From Saprospiraceae bacterium (GTDB lineage: Bacteria; Bacteroidota; Bacteroidia; Chitinophagales; Saprospiraceae), in the NCBI GenBank assembly GCA_016717655.1, contig JADKFC010000002.1, forward strand, positions 310,001 to 374,000: 64,000 nt of DNA, in the 5' to 3' direction. This document shows, piece by piece, positions 36,301 to 45,209 of the stretch (position 1 is its first letter; each line of letters opens with the position of its first letter). A program made the position numbers and the translations under genes. The notes beneath the pieces were generated by a model. It was not told where the DNA came from. It did not search any database and was given only the letters and a program-made list of their open reading frames with translations.

Positions 36301-38997
36301 ATGTCCATGAAAAATACATTTACCCTATTTTTATTTTTACTGCTACATTTTCCCCTTTTTTCACAAGAAAGGGTAAGTAATATTAAAGCTGAATCCACGC
36401 CTAACCTCCGGTATTTGGCTACCCATGAAGGTCGGATTTATGTGGTAGAAATCACCCCAGATGACGATGTCAATGTTTACGAAGCGCAGAGTAAGGAAAA
36501 CATAAAGTATCTATGGTCCCGGAATATTAACCAGGCTTATAAACAAAACAATCATTTTATATTGGACAACAGGTTGGTGTTTAGTCCTGGCTTTGGCATC
36601 ACCTCTTATGATTTTGTGAAAAATTCGGGGCCTGATGCATATTATTATTCGGCCTTTACCCTTTTTGGTTCCTGGATAAGTTATGGCCCCAAAAGTGCTT
36701 TGTTTTTTGACAGCAAATCGGAACCCTTTATTTACAATCTGGAGACCAAGAATGTAACAGAGATTTACAGATATTACTCCCCCCATGCTTCCCAATATCC
36801 ATTTGTATATTCTTCCGGCATAGCACCCAATGGCCTGCGCCACTATTATTTTCAGAATACAGCCAGTGATATTTCAGAATTGCTGGTAGAATCTACCGCA
36901 CTTGAACACATCGGCAATTTTGATGATCTAAACCATTTTTGGTACCTGGACAAAGACATGGCCCTTGTCCAGATAGATCTTGCCAAAACCGATCGCAAAG
37001 AGTTTGGACTGTATTCCGCTTTTCCCAAGAAAAAAAATATTGTTTTGCCGGCGGCAGATGTTGTAACTGTAATTCAATCTGCACCTGATACCACCTATAT
37101 CGAATTGTTTGATACCAACAATAAGACAAAGGTCAAAGAATTTAAAATTCCGATAGATGGCGGCGTATTGTATGATCGGGTAGCCAGAATAGAGCAACGC
37201 ATTTTTATCAGATCCATAAAAAATAAAGTGTTTGTAGTTGACCTAAGTGGTCAACAGGAGATTCGGTCTTATGATATTTACGGAAATTACAGTGGTAAAA
37301 ATATTCCGGTCATCAACAACCAAATGGTGGTGCCTGTCAAAAATGGATTTTTATGGGCTGATCTGAATACTGGTGCCACCAAAGAAAGCAAGATGCCCTT
37401 TGTCATGTCGCCGCTGAGAGACTTACGGCTGGTTTCTGCAAATAATGATCTGATTTTCAGTGCTACGTTTACAAACACGGACCTTCCCACACTTTTCAGC
37501 GTTAGCAATGGTGTGGCAGAAGAAATGCCCTTTGCTACCAATGAGACCGGCTGTATATCGGATGCCCGACTTTACCCTTTAAAAAACCAATTGGTGCTGC
37601 GCGACAATCATCTTTACCGTGTAGACGAAAAAGAAACCCAACTGGGTCCCCACAAAATAATTCAGTTCACAGAAGATGTGATCAATGTCAATGATGGCAA
37701 ACTTTATTTTTTGCAAAAAATCAACAATAGGCAACACATCTTCTATACCGATGGAGAAAAAATCGACACCTTTTGTAAGTTGCCCACTATCACATCCATT
37801 GTTAAACTCGTCAAAAAAATCAACAACCGATTTTTTATTGCCATGGATGATGACATACGTGAATACAATCCGGATACTGATCAATTCAATTTTATTCAGC
37901 AAGGTATAACCGGCTTTAAAGAGGTTGGCAATAGCCTGTTTTTTACTGCCAATAATTTGCTATATGAATTGAATGAAGGGGCAGTTATTGTGCCTTATTA
38001 TCTAGAAATGAGTGAGGCTGCCGGATACAATATTTTCAGTTATAGAGGAAATGTTTTGGCCATTTCCAATGGCGAGGTGTATTCACTCAAAGATGGAAAA
38101 TTTAATTTTGTCAGTCCTTACAATCTGAGTTCCATTAATTACAGCAGGATAGGAAGGTATTTGTTGTATCATGGATTTTCAGAAGTAGATTACCGATATC
38201 ATTTTTTTATTGTGAACGATCTGTTGCAGGTCGATGAAATTTATTTTGAAGGCCTAATCGGCGATGTCTTCAATGATGCCTCCAATGAACAATTTGGGCT
38301 ATTAAAAGTGAACAATTCACACACCAGGATATTTGATGTTGACAGAAATAAAGTAATAGAATTGCCTCCGGATAAAACTGTACTTCGGTGGAAATACATT
38401 TTTGACGGTGGTCAGGATACCATTGCCATTTTCAGGGAAGGGAATCAACTTGTTTCATATAAACTTAAAAAACTGTACACACAATATGAAAAGGTAGCCA
38501 GTCTTCCCTATAATGGAGATGATTATGGCATGAGTTTTCAGCAATTCGATGAATTTGTCCTGGTTACCCGGGCAGGATATGTAAAATTGATCAAAAACAA
38601 TGGAGAATTCCTGGAATTTGGTGTAAGCAGCAACCAGCTTACCTTTACCGAAGCCATCGTGCACAACAATTACCTGTATTTTATGGCGAATTCACCCGGA
38701 ACCGGGAGACAGGTATATCGTTTATTGCCCCAAAACATTACCCATACAGATGATACCCATTGGGTTGTGGACATTGTTCAACTTTACCCTAATCCAAGCC
38801 AGCATACTCTCCACTTTTCATTTGCAGTAGAAAAGCCAATATCCTCTTGTCAAATTTTTGATCAACATGGTTACAATTTTCCCTGTGCAGTCAACAACAA
38901 TAGCATTTTGATTGATCATCTTATGCCCGGTTTGCATTTCCTTCATCTTAATTCCGACCAGTCCAGCATAAGACCTTTAAAATTTGTAAAATTCTGA
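36301..38997 (+). CDS. Large T9SS-exported protein of unknown function, paralogue 2
   Basis: 898 residues; a second ATG at 36307 gives MKNTFTLFLFLLLHFPLFSQ, the likely signal peptide. It is a diverged paralogue of the preceding gene over its whole length and begins the same way (ERVSNIKAESTPNLRYLATHE versus EKVTSIVSNNSNSLKYFSTFNE). The same all-beta, propeller-like repetition is seen (KLYFLQKINNRQHIFYTDGE; NNYLYFMANSPGTGRQVYRL, the last resembling the ELWxxDGT family). A T9SS type A domain closes it: LYPNPSQHTLHFSFAVEKP, ending PLKFVKF. Only three bases separate its stop from the next gene, so the two are cotranscribed. Function unknown. Confidence 0.86.
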   Translation: MSMKNTFTLFLFLLLHFPLFSQERVSNIKAESTPNLRYLATHEGRIYVVEITPDDDVNVYEAQSKENIKYLWSRNINQAYKQNNHFILDNRLVFSPGFGITSYDFVKNSGPDAYYYSAFTLFGSWISYGPKSALFFDSKSEPFIYNLETKNVTEIYRYYSPHASQYPFVYSSGIAPNGLRHYYFQNTASDISELLVESTALEHIGNFDDLNHFWYLDKDMALVQIDLAKTDRKEFGLYSAFPKKKNIVLPAADVVTVIQSAPDTTYIELFDTNNKTKVKEFKIPIDGGVLYDRVARIEQRIFIRSIKNKVFVVDLSGQQEIRSYDIYGNYSGKNIPVINNQMVVPVKNGFLWADLNTGATKESKMPFVMSPLRDLRLVSANNDLIFSATFTNTDLPTLFSVSNGVAEEMPFATNETGCISDARLYPLKNQLVLRDNHLYRVDEKETQLGPHKIIQFTEDVINVNDGKLYFLQKINNRQHIFYTDGEKIDTFCKLPTITSIVKLVKKINNRFFIAMDDDIREYNPDTDQFNFIQQGITGFKEVGNSLFFTANNLLYELNEGAVIVPYYLEMSEAAGYNIFSYRGNVLAISNGEVYSLKDGKFNFVSPYNLSSINYSRIGRYLLYHGFSEVDYRYHFFIVNDLLQVDEIYFEGLIGDVFNDASNEQFGLLKVNNSHTRIFDVDRNKVIELPPDKTVLRWKYIFDGGQDTIAIFREGNQLVSYKLKKLYTQYEKVASLPYNGDDYGMSFQQFDEFVLVTRAGYVKLIKNNGEFLEFGVSSNQLTFTEAIVHNNYLYFMANSPGTGRQVYRLLPQNITHTDDTHWVVDIVQLYPNPSQHTLHFSFAVEKPISSCQIFDQHGYNFPCAVNNNSILIDHLMPGLHFLHLNSDQSSIRPLKFVKF

Positions 38998-39000
38998 GCC

Positions 39001-40908
39001 ATGAAAACTATATGCAAATTAATGAGTCAATTGTTAATCTCAATTATTTTTAACCTCGGCATTGTCACAATGTGCGCGGGTCAACTCAATTTTAGTGATG
39101 ATTTTGAATCCTACCCTGTATCAACCAATATACAATCCATCGAAAATTGGAAAACAGCAGACCAGGTACTAGTTTCCAATACCCGATCCAGAAGTGGCAG
39201 CCAGAGTATTAAAATTGCCACACCAAGTTCGTCTGCTGTAAAATTGTTGCAATACGATGATTTTGTTACCGGCACGATGGATTTTGAATTTTACATTTGG
39301 AGAGAAAAAAAGGCCTCTATCACTATTTCACCCAACTACGCCTTTCCAAATATTAAATTTAAGTCCAACAATTATGTGACCTCTTATGTAAATTCTGAAG
39401 GTGGTTACCTTGAATTCGAACCTGAAAAATGGCATAAAATAAGTTTTCACATTAATAAGGATCTCAACTACTTTGATTTCAGGGTTAATGATGTGGTCAT
39501 AGACAGAGGTATTTATCAATCCGCTTTTAGAAATATTTTGGTCATCAATAATTATCCCGGAGGAGAAGTTTACCTTGATGATTTTAAAGCAAAAAACAAC
39601 ATTTTCCCAACACCAAAAATCAATTTGTTGATCAGCGATTTTCGGTTAAGCCAACTCAATCTCGAGCAAATAAAAGACTCATTGTGGGTAACTGTCACTC
39701 AGGAAGGAACACAGCCGGTAGAAGGTCTGGAAATACGCTGGAGTCAAAATGGGACCGACCATGTACTAGACAAGCCTGATTTTAAACTTGAACCTGGTAG
39801 CAGCAGCAATGTATTTTTGGCTGAGGTTGAACTAATCCAGGGTGCTAATTTATTTACCATTGATATAGAAAGTAAAAACAATACTGAGTCTGACTACTCT
39901 GACAATAGCCTTGTTCTCACAGCAGTTGGCAAATACAAAGGCACTAAACCGGTATTACTGGAATATACTACATCAACGCTTCATGGTTATAGCCCGATGT
40001 CGATAGTTGGGGCGGAAAAAATGACTCAATTGTATGATAAATTTATAAGCATAATCAATATGCACGGCAACGACCCCATGTACTCGCCAGATTATTACTT
40101 TGCAGGGCCTTTTTACATACCCCAGCTCTATGCCAATAGAAGGGAGATCAGTGTACTGCCGTCTATTGATGAGTGGATATCTGTATTGCAAGAAGACAGT
40201 GCCATTGACATGGGTTTGGAAGTAAGCTACGACAAATCGGAAAATCAATTGAAGTGTGAGACAAGGGTAGAATTTTTAGAAGCTTATGAAAACCCGCTTT
40301 ACCATACCGTAGTTTTAGTAGAAGACAGCGTAACAGGCACATCCAGTTATTACGATCAGGCCAATAGTTTTTCCGGAGGCATTTTTGGCTCTCTTCCCGG
40401 ATACGTTGAAAAGCCTCAATACATTCCAGCCAGTGAAATGGTATATCGTTTTGTAGGCAGAAAAGCGTTTAATGGTACCTATGGTTCAAAGGTATTTACC
40501 AGCATGCAGGCGGGACAGAGCACTACCTATCTCTCTACAGACCATATGGCCTTTGAGTCCATTACCGACAAACACTATTTAATTTCCGTTGTCATGGACC
40601 AAAACAGAAGGGTTTTGAACCATAAAAAAGTAAAAATTAAAGATGTTCTAAAAGTGATGACATCCGGAAAAGAAATAAGTGAAAAGGAACTTAGGATTTA
40701 CCCCAATCCTGCTTCCAGTGTCCTAAGGCTTTCAGGGTGGGAAGATGCACTTACTATGGAAATTTACAATACAGGCGGCTCATGTGTTTTGAAGGCCATG
40801 GCAGGGCCCGAAATCATGATAGACCAACTCCCCAATGATGTTTACTACCTCAAAGTAGTGAACCACAGGGGTGAAAATACAGTGCTACCCTTTATCAAGG
40901 CAGACTAA
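39001..40908 (+). CDS. T9SS-exported Omp28-like protein lacking the redox cysteines
   Basis: 635 residues with a signal peptide (LISIIFNLGIVTMCAGQ). Residues about 20-200 form a concanavalin/LamG-like beta domain (FSDDFESYPV onward, WHKISFHINKDLNYFDFRVN, EVYLDDFKAKN). Next is a CARDB-like strand-rich segment (LLISDFRLSQLN, EIRWSQNG). Then comes a region resembling Omp28-family outer membrane proteins, with PVLLEYTTSTLHGYSPMSIVGAEKM followed by IINMHGNDPMYSPDYYFAG. Family members usually have a thioredoxin-like TGxxCxxCP here; this protein has LHGYSP, so no CxxC. It ends with a T9SS type A domain (IYPNPASSVLRLSGWEDAL). It is cotranscribed with paralogue 2. Family assignment is by eye. Confidence 0.78.
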   Translation: MKTICKLMSQLLISIIFNLGIVTMCAGQLNFSDDFESYPVSTNIQSIENWKTADQVLVSNTRSRSGSQSIKIATPSSSAVKLLQYDDFVTGTMDFEFYIWREKKASITISPNYAFPNIKFKSNNYVTSYVNSEGGYLEFEPEKWHKISFHINKDLNYFDFRVNDVVIDRGIYQSAFRNILVINNYPGGEVYLDDFKAKNNIFPTPKINLLISDFRLSQLNLEQIKDSLWVTVTQEGTQPVEGLEIRWSQNGTDHVLDKPDFKLEPGSSSNVFLAEVELIQGANLFTIDIESKNNTESDYSDNSLVLTAVGKYKGTKPVLLEYTTSTLHGYSPMSIVGAEKMTQLYDKFISIINMHGNDPMYSPDYYFAGPFYIPQLYANRREISVLPSIDEWISVLQEDSAIDMGLEVSYDKSENQLKCETRVEFLEAYENPLYHTVVLVEDSVTGTSSYYDQANSFSGGIFGSLPGYVEKPQYIPASEMVYRFVGRKAFNGTYGSKVFTSMQAGQSTTYLSTDHMAFESITDKHYLISVVMDQNRRVLNHKKVKIKDVLKVMTSGKEISEKELRIYPNPASSVLRLSGWEDALTMEIYNTGGSCVLKAMAGPEIMIDQLPNDVYYLKVVNHRGENTVLPFIKAD

Positions 40909-40952
40909 AAAAATGAAGCCGGACTCACTGCTGAGCCGGCTTCATTTTTATT
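40908..40952. terminator. Bidirectional terminator after the T9SS cargo row
   Basis: AATGAAGCCGG and CCGGCTTCATT form an 11-pair stem, with an A-run before and T-run after. It serves the + strand cargo genes and the convergent pspC-like gene. Confidence 0.88.
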
Positions 40953-40974
40953 GAGATGGAATTATAATCGGAAC

Positions 40975-41664
40975 TTAAACCTCGTCTTTGTGCTTGCCAA
41001 AGCTCCAGTTTTTCTCCTTGCTTCTTTTGGAGAGGTCTTCTCCAAATTCATTGATTTTTCTGGACAAGGTATCGATTTCCTCTTCTACCTTTCTGGCAAT
41101 GTTGTCGATGTTGATGGGCTCCCCTTTCATGGCAAGCTTATCGCTGGATGATTTGGCTTTTGGCACGGCAATCATCAGGAAGAAGTACAACATAACCCCA
41201 AATCCGCCGGCTACAGTGGCCAAACCGAAGGCCAGTCGGACCCAGATGGGATCTTCGATGCCCAGGTAGGTTGAAATGCCCGAACAAACGCCTGCTACCA
41301 CCTTATTATCGGGATCGCGGAAAAGTCGTTTTCCGGTTTTGATGTATTTGTAATCTTCGGAAGAACGCCTTTCTCTGAAATCAGAAGCAGTATCTTCCAT
41401 GGGTTCGCCACCAAATTCTTCGGGGCTGCCCATGATACGGATTACGGCTTCCAGCTCTGTCATGGTTATGATTTGGCGCGACTTAAGCCTTTCCTGGAAC
41501 AACTCGGCCATTCTCATTTCGATGTCGTACATGATTTCTTCTCTGCTCTCAGAAAAAGAAAAATGTTTTCGAATGGATCCCAGGTATTGCGACATGTAAT
41601 CATAGGCATCATCGTCTATGACAAAGGGCATGCCACCCAAATTGATGTTTATGATCTTGTTCAT
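40975..41664 (-). CDS. PspC domain membrane protein
   Basis: 229 residues. The N-terminal ~90 residues are a cytoplasmic helical region common to Bacteroidota PspC proteins (NINLGGMPFVIDDDAYDYMS, EIMYDIEMRMAELFQERL, EAVIRIMGSPEEFGG). The PspC domain follows at about 110-170 (KRLFRDPDNKVVAGVCSGISTYLGIEDPIWVRLAF) with the membrane helix FGLATVAGGFGVMLYFFLMIAV. A charged, possibly coiled C-terminus closes it. PspC-type proteins sense or buffer envelope stress. The ATG overlaps the padR stop by four bases (ATGA), so it is translationally coupled to the regulator. It is shorter than many relatives that carry extra domains. Confidence 0.9.
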   Translation of the reverse strand: MNKIININLGGMPFVIDDDAYDYMSQYLGSIRKHFSFSESREEIMYDIEMRMAELFQERLKSRQIITMTELEAVIRIMGSPEEFGGEPMEDTASDFRERRSSEDYKYIKTGKRLFRDPDNKVVAGVCSGISTYLGIEDPIWVRLAFGLATVAGGFGVMLYFFLMIAVPKAKSSSDKLAMKGEPINIDNIARKVEEEIDTLSRKINEFGEDLSKRSKEKNWSFGKHKDEV

Positions 41665-41999
41665 TGATTTACGATTTGTTTGGTTGATTGATTAACGGCT
41701 TCATTCAGTTCTGACCAGGTTTCAACGAGACCCTGAAGAAAGTCGGTTCCTTGTGAGGTAATGCTGTAATACTTTCTGGGGGGGCCTGCTGTGGATTCCC
41801 TCCAATTGTAATCCAGTAATGCGGCATCTTTCAGCCGGTTGAGCAAGGGGTAGAGGGTGCCTTCTACCACTATGAGTTTGTGTTCTTTCAGCTTTTCGAT
41901 GATGTCAGAAGGATAAGCTTCCTCTTTCGAAACGATGGCCAAAACACACAGCTCCAGAATTCCTTTGCGCATCTGCGCTTTTGTGTTCTCCAATTTCAT
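41661..41999 (-). CDS. PadR family transcriptional regulator
   Basis: 112 residues, a minimal PadR winged-helix repressor (MRKGILELCVLAIVSKEEAYPSDIIEKLKEHKLIVVEGTLYPLLNRLKDAALLDYNWRES..PPRKYYSITSQG) with a short C-terminal dimerisation helix. The signature EGTLYPLLNRL and the wing PPRKYYSIT are intact. It is coupled by a 4-base overlap to the PspC gene, the usual Bacteroidota arrangement, and probably represses its own operon. Tandem GTAC-containing repeats directly upstream of its promoter are candidate binding sites. Confidence 0.93.
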   Translation of the reverse strand: MKLENTKAQMRKGILELCVLAIVSKEEAYPSDIIEKLKEHKLIVVEGTLYPLLNRLKDAALLDYNWRESTAGPPRKYYSITSQGTDFLQGLVETWSELNEAVNQSTKQIVNQ

Positions 42000-42016
42000 G
42001 GTAAATAATTATGAAA

Positions 42017-42075
42017 CAAAGATACATCACAATACAGTACCATGCAATACAAAGTACCCTAACTGCACCAAGTAC
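42017..42075 (-). promoter_or_regulatory. padR-pspC promoter with tandem candidate operators
   Basis: On the minus strand the -7 element TATCTTTG (42017-42024, exact TAnnTTTG) lies about 18 bases before the padR ATG. Just upstream are two direct repeats, GTACTGTATTG (42030-42040) and GTACTTTGTATTG (42045-42057), and a third partial GTAC word at 42071-42075. Their place over the -33 region suits repressor binding; that PadR binds them is inference. Confidence 0.5.
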
Positions 42076-42179
42076 TATACGAACGACTAAAAATGATCGA
42101 TGAAACGCTAAAATGCTGGAATTCATTCCAAAAAAAGAGCAGATCCGCTATAAATCAGAAATGATCGCCATTAAAGTTC

Positions 42180-42187
42180 TATTTTTG
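42180..42187 (+). promoter_or_regulatory. -7 promoter element of the rsmB-like gene
   Basis: TATTTTTG matches TAnnTTTG and ends only eight bases before the ATG at 42196, so the transcript would have almost no leader. Confidence 0.45.
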
Positions 42188-42195
42188 CCCTCCAT

Positions 42196-43408
42196 ATGAA
42201 ACTCCATCCTTCCTTACTATCAGCGGTTACAGACACCATTCACCTCATTTTTCACGACAAAAAGATGGCAGATAAGGCCATCCAGCAAGTTTTGAGGAGC
42301 AATAAGAAGTGGGGCTCCAGAGACCGTGCCGGTATTGCCGAAAACTGTTATGAGATGGTGAGGTGGTGGAGGATGCTGCATTTTATCAATGAAACCAGGG
42401 TAGACAATCTGCACCCTCAGACCTTATTGAGGTTGCTGGGCATACTTTTGAGAATGAAGGGGGTAGACCTACCTGATTGGCCTGAGTTCAAAGGTTTGAG
42501 TCGGACTTACATCAAATCAAAATACGATCTTGCCCAATCTACGCGCAAGATCAGAGAATCTTTGCCTGACTGGTTGGATCAAATAGGAGAAGAAGAATTG
42601 GGAGATAGTTGGGAAGCCACCGTTAAGGCACTTAATGAAACGGCGCCACTGACCATCAGGATCAATACCATCAAAACAAGTTTTGCCAGCCTTGCTGCTG
42701 TTTTGTCAAGGAAGGGAGTAAAGTTGATCAAAATTGAAGGCCTTCCCGACGCAGCTCTGGTGGCTGAGCGATCTAATCTTTTTGCCCTTGATGAATTTAA
42801 AGATGGCTTGTTTGAGATCCAGGATGCCGGCAGCCAGTTGATACCGCTGATGACCGGGGCAAAGCCGGGTCTGCGGGTGGTAGATGCCTGTGCCGGGGCC
42901 GGTGGCAAAAGCCTGCAGCTTGCCTGTGATGGAAAACCGCGGAACCATCATTGCCATGGATGTTGAAGAATGGAAGTTGGAAGAGCTGAAAAAAAGAGCC
43001 CGAAGAAATGGCATCCACAATATTGAAACCAGGCTCATCACCGGAAAGGTCATTAAAAGATTAAGGGCATCGGCCGATGTTGTTTTGCTGGATGTGCCTT
43101 GTTCCGGGCTGGGTGTATTGCGCCGGAACCCGGATGCCAAGTGGAAACTCAAACCGGAATCAATTGAGGAGATCAAAATCAAACAAGCGGAGATCCTGAG
43201 CAGCTATGCCGCCATGGTGAAACCCGGTGGGGTTTTAGTATATGCCACTTGTAGTATTTTGCCTTCCGAAAACGAAAAACAAGTGGCCCAATTTTTAGCC
43301 AGCCATCCTCAATTTACACTTGAGGAAGAAAAAAAATCGGAACTTTTGTCCGGAAGGATGGATGGTTTTTATATGGCAAAGATGATTTGTCAGAACAGCC
43401 CCGCCTAG
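42196..43408 (+). CDS. RsmB/NOP-family rRNA (cytosine-C5) methyltransferase, apparent frameshift
   Basis: A SAM-dependent RNA m5C methyltransferase of the RsmB/Nop2/Sun family; in E. coli RsmB modifies C967 of 16S rRNA. It has a helical N-terminal domain (ending before about residue 140), then LTIRINTIKTS, FEIQDAGSQLIPLM, the SAM motif VVDACAGAGGKSLQLA, the catalytic VLLDVPCSGLGVLRRNPDAKW (PC motif) and LVYATCSILPSENEKQV (TC motif). The frame breaks near 42923-42931, right after the SAM motif. The first part ends at 42966, and the reading continues in the +1 frame from MENRGTIIAMDVEEWKL. Removing one base gives about 403 residues. A bad base rather than a dead gene is inferred, because both catalytic cysteines survive. 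Confidence 0.88.
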
Positions 43409-43514
43409 TCTCAATTTTTATAAATAATTAACACATAGCCGGGCATCGCAATTGGCCTGAATCGGGTATAGGTAAAAAGGTACGTCCTTTTTATCATCCG
43501 TAAATTATTTAGCT

Positions 43515-43889
43515 ATGAATATGAATATCCTTAAGGAAAAAACACAATTATTACAAGAAGAATTTGCGCGCTGGGTGGGTTTATCCGACTTAGATCAATC
43601 GGGACCCTTCGTGTTGTACACCCATTTTTTACAATCGGGCTGCGACATTTATGTAGAGTATAACATGGCTTGCAGATCGGGCAACAAAAAAGAATTTTCT
43701 GATGGGCTCCGGCAGGTAGTATCAGCCGTTTGTAGATTGGAATATTGGGCCAAATGCCTGGAAAGATGGAAACCCGAAAAAGCAGGAGACCTCTATCCTA
43801 TTAAAAAGGAGGCCGAAGAAATCAAGGCCTTGTGTATGGCTTCTATCCAAACGATGGAGAAAAAGAAAAACCCTGCAGCTGAGTCATAG
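43515..43889 (+). CDS. Small helical protein, possible four-helix-bundle (IVS protein) family
   Basis: 124 residues, all helical, no signal. The middle part, SGCDIYVEYNMACRSGNKKEF, then SDGLRQVVSAVCRLEYWAKCLE, follows the pattern of the 'four helix bundle' family first found in 23S rRNA intervening sequences (SGxxIxxNxxEAxxAxSKxDF..LxxxLKExxEtxYWL). The match is partial and made by eye, so the family call is tentative. The C-terminus is Lys-rich. Its stop codon lies inside the loop of a terminator hairpin. The ATG at 43515 is followed by a second in-frame ATG at 43521. It follows the rsmB-like gene by about 105 bases. Confidence 0.6.
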   Translation: MNMNILKEKTQLLQEEFARWVGLSDLDQSGPFVLYTHFLQSGCDIYVEYNMACRSGNKKEFSDGLRQVVSAVCRLEYWAKCLERWKPEKAGDLYPIKKEAEEIKALCMASIQTMEKKKNPAAES

Positions 43890-43909
43890 CCCGGCCTGCA
43901 GGGTTTTTT
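43866..43909 (+). terminator. Terminator overlapping the end of the helical-protein gene
   Basis: AAACCCTGCAG and CTGCAGGGTTT form an 11-pair stem with six T's following. The loop contains the stop codon at 43887. An A-run before the stem may let it also serve queA on the other strand. Confidence 0.85.
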
Positions 43910-43928
43910 GTATAATTACTATGCTTAA

Positions 43929-44993
43929 TCAAATAATGAGCATGGCGTCGCCATAGCTATAGAAGCGGTATTTTTCTTTGATGGCTTCTTCGTATGCTTC
44001 CATCACCAGGTCAAATCCGCCGAAGGCACAAACCATGATGATCAGGCTGGTCTTGGGTAGGTGGAAATTGGTGATCATGGCATTGGCAATGCTAAAATCG
44101 TAAGGTGGATAGATAAATAGATTGGTCCACCCCTCTGATGGTTTTAAGATGCCGGATGCTGAAACAGAAGACTCAATGGTACGCATGCTGGTAGTTCCTA
44201 CTGCACAAACTTTTCTATCCAGGTTTTTGGCACTGTTGACAACTTCAGCAGCTTTTTCGTTGATATTGTAATACTCTGCGTCCATTTTGTGCTTTGACAG
44301 GTCTTCCACATCGATGGCCCTAAAGGTACCCAGTCCAACGTGAAGTGTCAATTCAGCAAAGTTGACTCCTTTGATTTCGAGTCTTTTTAGTAATTCTCTG
44401 CTAAAGTGCAGGCCGGCAGTAGGTGCCGCTACGGCACCCAGCTCTTTCGCGTACACGGTTTGGTAACGCTCTTCATCGATGGGTTCCGGATTTCTATTGA
44501 TGTATTTTGGCAAAGGGGTATTTCCTAGCAATTTTAATGCGTCGCGGAAAGCATCGTCATCGCCGTCGAAGAAAAAGCGAATGGTACGACCTCTTGAAGT
44601 GGTATTGTCTACTACTTCTGCAACCAGGATGTCGTTTCCTTTTTCATCTTCAAAATACAGCTTATTGCCTACTCTGATCTTACGCGCGGGGTCAACCAAA
44701 ACGTCCCAAAGTCGGGCCGAGTTGTTGAGTTCTCTCAACAAAAAAACCTCAATTTTAGCACCGGTCTTTTCCTTGTTTCCATACAAACGAGCAGGAAATA
44801 CCTTGGTGTTGTTGAAAATCATAGCATCGCCATCATCAAAATATTCCAACACATCTTTGAAAAGACGGTGTTCGATTTTGCCGGTTTGGCGATTGAGTAC
44901 CATCAATCTTGACTGGTCTCTTTCTTTAGACGGGTACTGAGCAATTAGTTTTTCGGGGAGATCAAAATTAAAATTCGAAAGTTTAGACTTCAT
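43929..44993 (-). CDS. queA: tRNA preQ1(34) S-adenosylmethionine ribosyltransferase-isomerase
   Basis: 354-residue QueA, which transfers and isomerises the ribosyl group of SAM onto preQ1 in tRNA to make epoxyqueuosine. It is full length, with the family start KLSNFNFDLPEKLIAQYPSKERDQSRLMVL. The motifs MIFNNTKVFPARL, NPEPIDEERYQTVYAKELGAVAAPTAGLHFS, GVNFAELTLHVGLGTFRAI and TNFHLPKTSLIIMVCAFGG are all intact. It is transcribed alone; a -7 element lies about 20 bases upstream. No other queuosine genes are in the window. Confidence 0.97.
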   Translation of the reverse strand: MKSKLSNFNFDLPEKLIAQYPSKERDQSRLMVLNRQTGKIEHRLFKDVLEYFDDGDAMIFNNTKVFPARLYGNKEKTGAKIEVFLLRELNNSARLWDVLVDPARKIRVGNKLYFEDEKGNDILVAEVVDNTTSRGRTIRFFFDGDDDAFRDALKLLGNTPLPKYINRNPEPIDEERYQTVYAKELGAVAAPTAGLHFSRELLKRLEIKGVNFAELTLHVGLGTFRAIDVEDLSKHKMDAEYYNINEKAAEVVNSAKNLDRKVCAVGTTSMRTIESSVSASGILKPSEGWTNLFIYPPYDFSIANAMITNFHLPKTSLIIMVCAFGGFDLVMEAYEEAIKEKYRFYSYGDAMLII

Positions 44994-45013
44994 GCCTTTT
45001 TTGAATTAGGGTG

Positions 45014-45021
45014 CAAAATTA
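45014..45021 (-). promoter_or_regulatory. -7 promoter element of queA
   Basis: On the minus strand TAATTTTG matches TAnnTTTG, 20 bases before the queA ATG at 44993. The rest of the gap to 45209 is AT-rich with no recognised feature. Confidence 0.55.
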
Positions 45022-45209
45022 ACAAAAAATATGCGCAATTGGTTGCCAACCTGATATTTATACGGGCTTCGGCAAATTTTTATTCGTAGGAGAAAAAAAT
45101 TAAATATTTAATACCGTGAAACTTGGTTTTTTAGGCCTTGTACCAACTATTATTTTACCCACATAACACCATTGGGCTCCTAACAGTTCCGGTAATGACC
45201 GCAGATCAA

